DNA of 64,000 nt, taken from Streptomyces sannanensis. Lineage in GTDB: Bacteria > Actinomycetota > Actinomycetes > Streptomycetales > Streptomycetaceae. The translations under genes and the position numbers were made by a program. A model generated the notes under the pieces. That model saw only the letters and a program-made list of their open reading frames with translations. It did not search any database and was not told where the DNA came from. The DNA lies in NCBI RefSeq assembly GCF_039536205.1, contig NZ_BAAAYL010000001.1, forward strand, positions 1,922,001 through 1,986,000, in the 5' to 3' direction. Shown piece by piece: positions 63,563 to 64,000 of this stretch. Within the stretch, counting starts at the first letter, position 1, and each line of letters begins with the position of its first letter.

Positions 63563-63880
63563 TCACCTCAAGAAACGTCGCAGCAGGCGCTTGGCCGGTT
63601 CATGATCATACTCTTCCGCGATCTCCATAGGGGTTTGCCCATTACGCGAAATCAACGCCGGATCAGCCCCATAGGCAAGGACGATCGCAGTGACCGCGGA
63701 ATGCAGCCGGTATCCAGACTGCAGCGCTGAATCACCTTCGAGTTCGATGGCATGCGCGAGTAGCGTCATTCCAAAGCAAACTTCGTTTGGGTCAGTCCCG
63801 GCGTCAAGAAGTGCAGCAAGCTCCTCATAATCATTTCTTTCAACCGCCTGATGCGCTGGCGTCCAAGGCTCCACTCCCAT
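63563..63880 (-). CDS. Ankyrin-repeat protein in an AT-richer segment
   Basis: 105 residues. Ankyrin pattern is visible: TPAHQAVERNDYEELAALLD, AGTDPNE, MTLLAHAIELE, and GADPALISRNGQTPMEIAEE. About three repeats. It should bind a protein partner. Base use is clearly less GC-rich than in the rest of the window, and the following 63881-64000 are AT-rich. It may be an immunity or partner protein for a gene beyond the edge; that is inference. Confidence 0.8.
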   Translation of the reverse strand: MGVEPWTPAHQAVERNDYEELAALLDAGTDPNEVCFGMTLLAHAIELEGDSALQSGYRLHSAVTAIVLAYGADPALISRNGQTPMEIAEEYDHEPAKRLLRRFLR

Positions 63881-64000
63881 TGCAACTCCCTCTCCCTACA
63901 GAAAGCCACCAATGGGGTGCCGCACCTGATCGGCACCCTACGGCATATCGACCTAGATGTTAGCCTAATTGCCGGACGTATAATTGATTCTAATTTTCGG

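Noticed and set aside
63311..63605. Small ORFs on both strands between DUF397 and ankyrin genes
   Set aside because: No ribosome site, no recognisable sequence and overlapping frames on opposite strands.
1..64000. CRISPR arrays, tRNA and rRNA genes, prophage
   Set aside because: No regular spacer-repeat array, no tRNA-like cloverleaf ends and no phage structural genes were seen.

Overview
The window is high-GC actinobacterial DNA, almost certainly from a Streptomyces chromosome. Support comes from the GTG/TTG starts, strong third-position GC bias, GlnR-type and DmdR/IdeR-type operators, a TTA (bldA-type) codon, a DUF397/HTH/ATPase trio, and the conserved neighbourhood lipB-lipA-glnA ... glnII. 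No rRNA, tRNA or CRISPR array was seen. All functional names come from reading translated sequence and motifs; no database search was run.

Layout. 0-6.6 kb: end of an unknown gene, HdeD-like and GNAT proteins, a TIGR01777 epimerase-like protein, an FAD oxidoreductase, a pathway-unknown HTH/TPR-like regulator, one 120-bp MITE-like insertion and several copies of a short extragenic repeat. 6.8-12.3 kb: lipoate synthesis (lipB, lipA), a small GlnR-type target, DUF4191 and RDD membrane proteins, and glnA behind a full GlnR box. 12.4-20.5 kb: a SpoIIE-type phosphatase, small regulators, a frameshifted HEAT protein, then four co-directional genes: an alpha/beta hydrolase-APH fusion, a phosphoribosyltransferase-hydrolase fusion, a baeRF3 protein and a deaminase.

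20.6-37.3 kb: a membrane protein behind an iron box, then aerobic-type cobalamin (corrin ring) genes cobL, cobM, cbiD, cobK, cobIJ, cobH, cobG and a riboswitch-controlled cobN. This set is split by three secreted peptidoglycan hydrolases with PG_binding_1 repeats and an HTH/DUF2690 protein. 37.6-42.1 kb: four genes that look like a WXG-type (type VII secretion related) cluster. 42.1-47 kb: a secreted M4 protease surrounded by decayed gene tails.

46.8-51.6 kb: an atypical Phd-type toxin-antitoxin pair, divergent from a two-gene operon coding for a TROVE/vWA-like protein and an ARPP-2-like protein with a Fis-like C-terminus, then glnII behind a GlnR box that overlaps the previous stop codon. 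I consider the two-gene operon the best candidate for a poorly described system. 51.9-59.6 kb: PepSY membrane pair with His- and Met-rich segments, a two-component system, a DUF1996 secreted protein with a TTA codon, a lipoprotein, a tyrosine phosphatase and a VapBC-type pair. 59.9-64 kb: a Fic protein with operator-like repeats, an ATPase/HTH/DUF397 locus, and the start of an AT-richer segment with an ankyrin protein.

How it works together: nitrogen control (GlnR boxes before the small 9.2-kb gene, glnA and glnII) brackets the window. Cobalamin synthesis is tied to B12 level by the riboswitch at cobN. The accessory blocks (toxin-antitoxin pairs, Fic, WXG-like cluster, RNA-repair-like operon) sit between conserved core genes.
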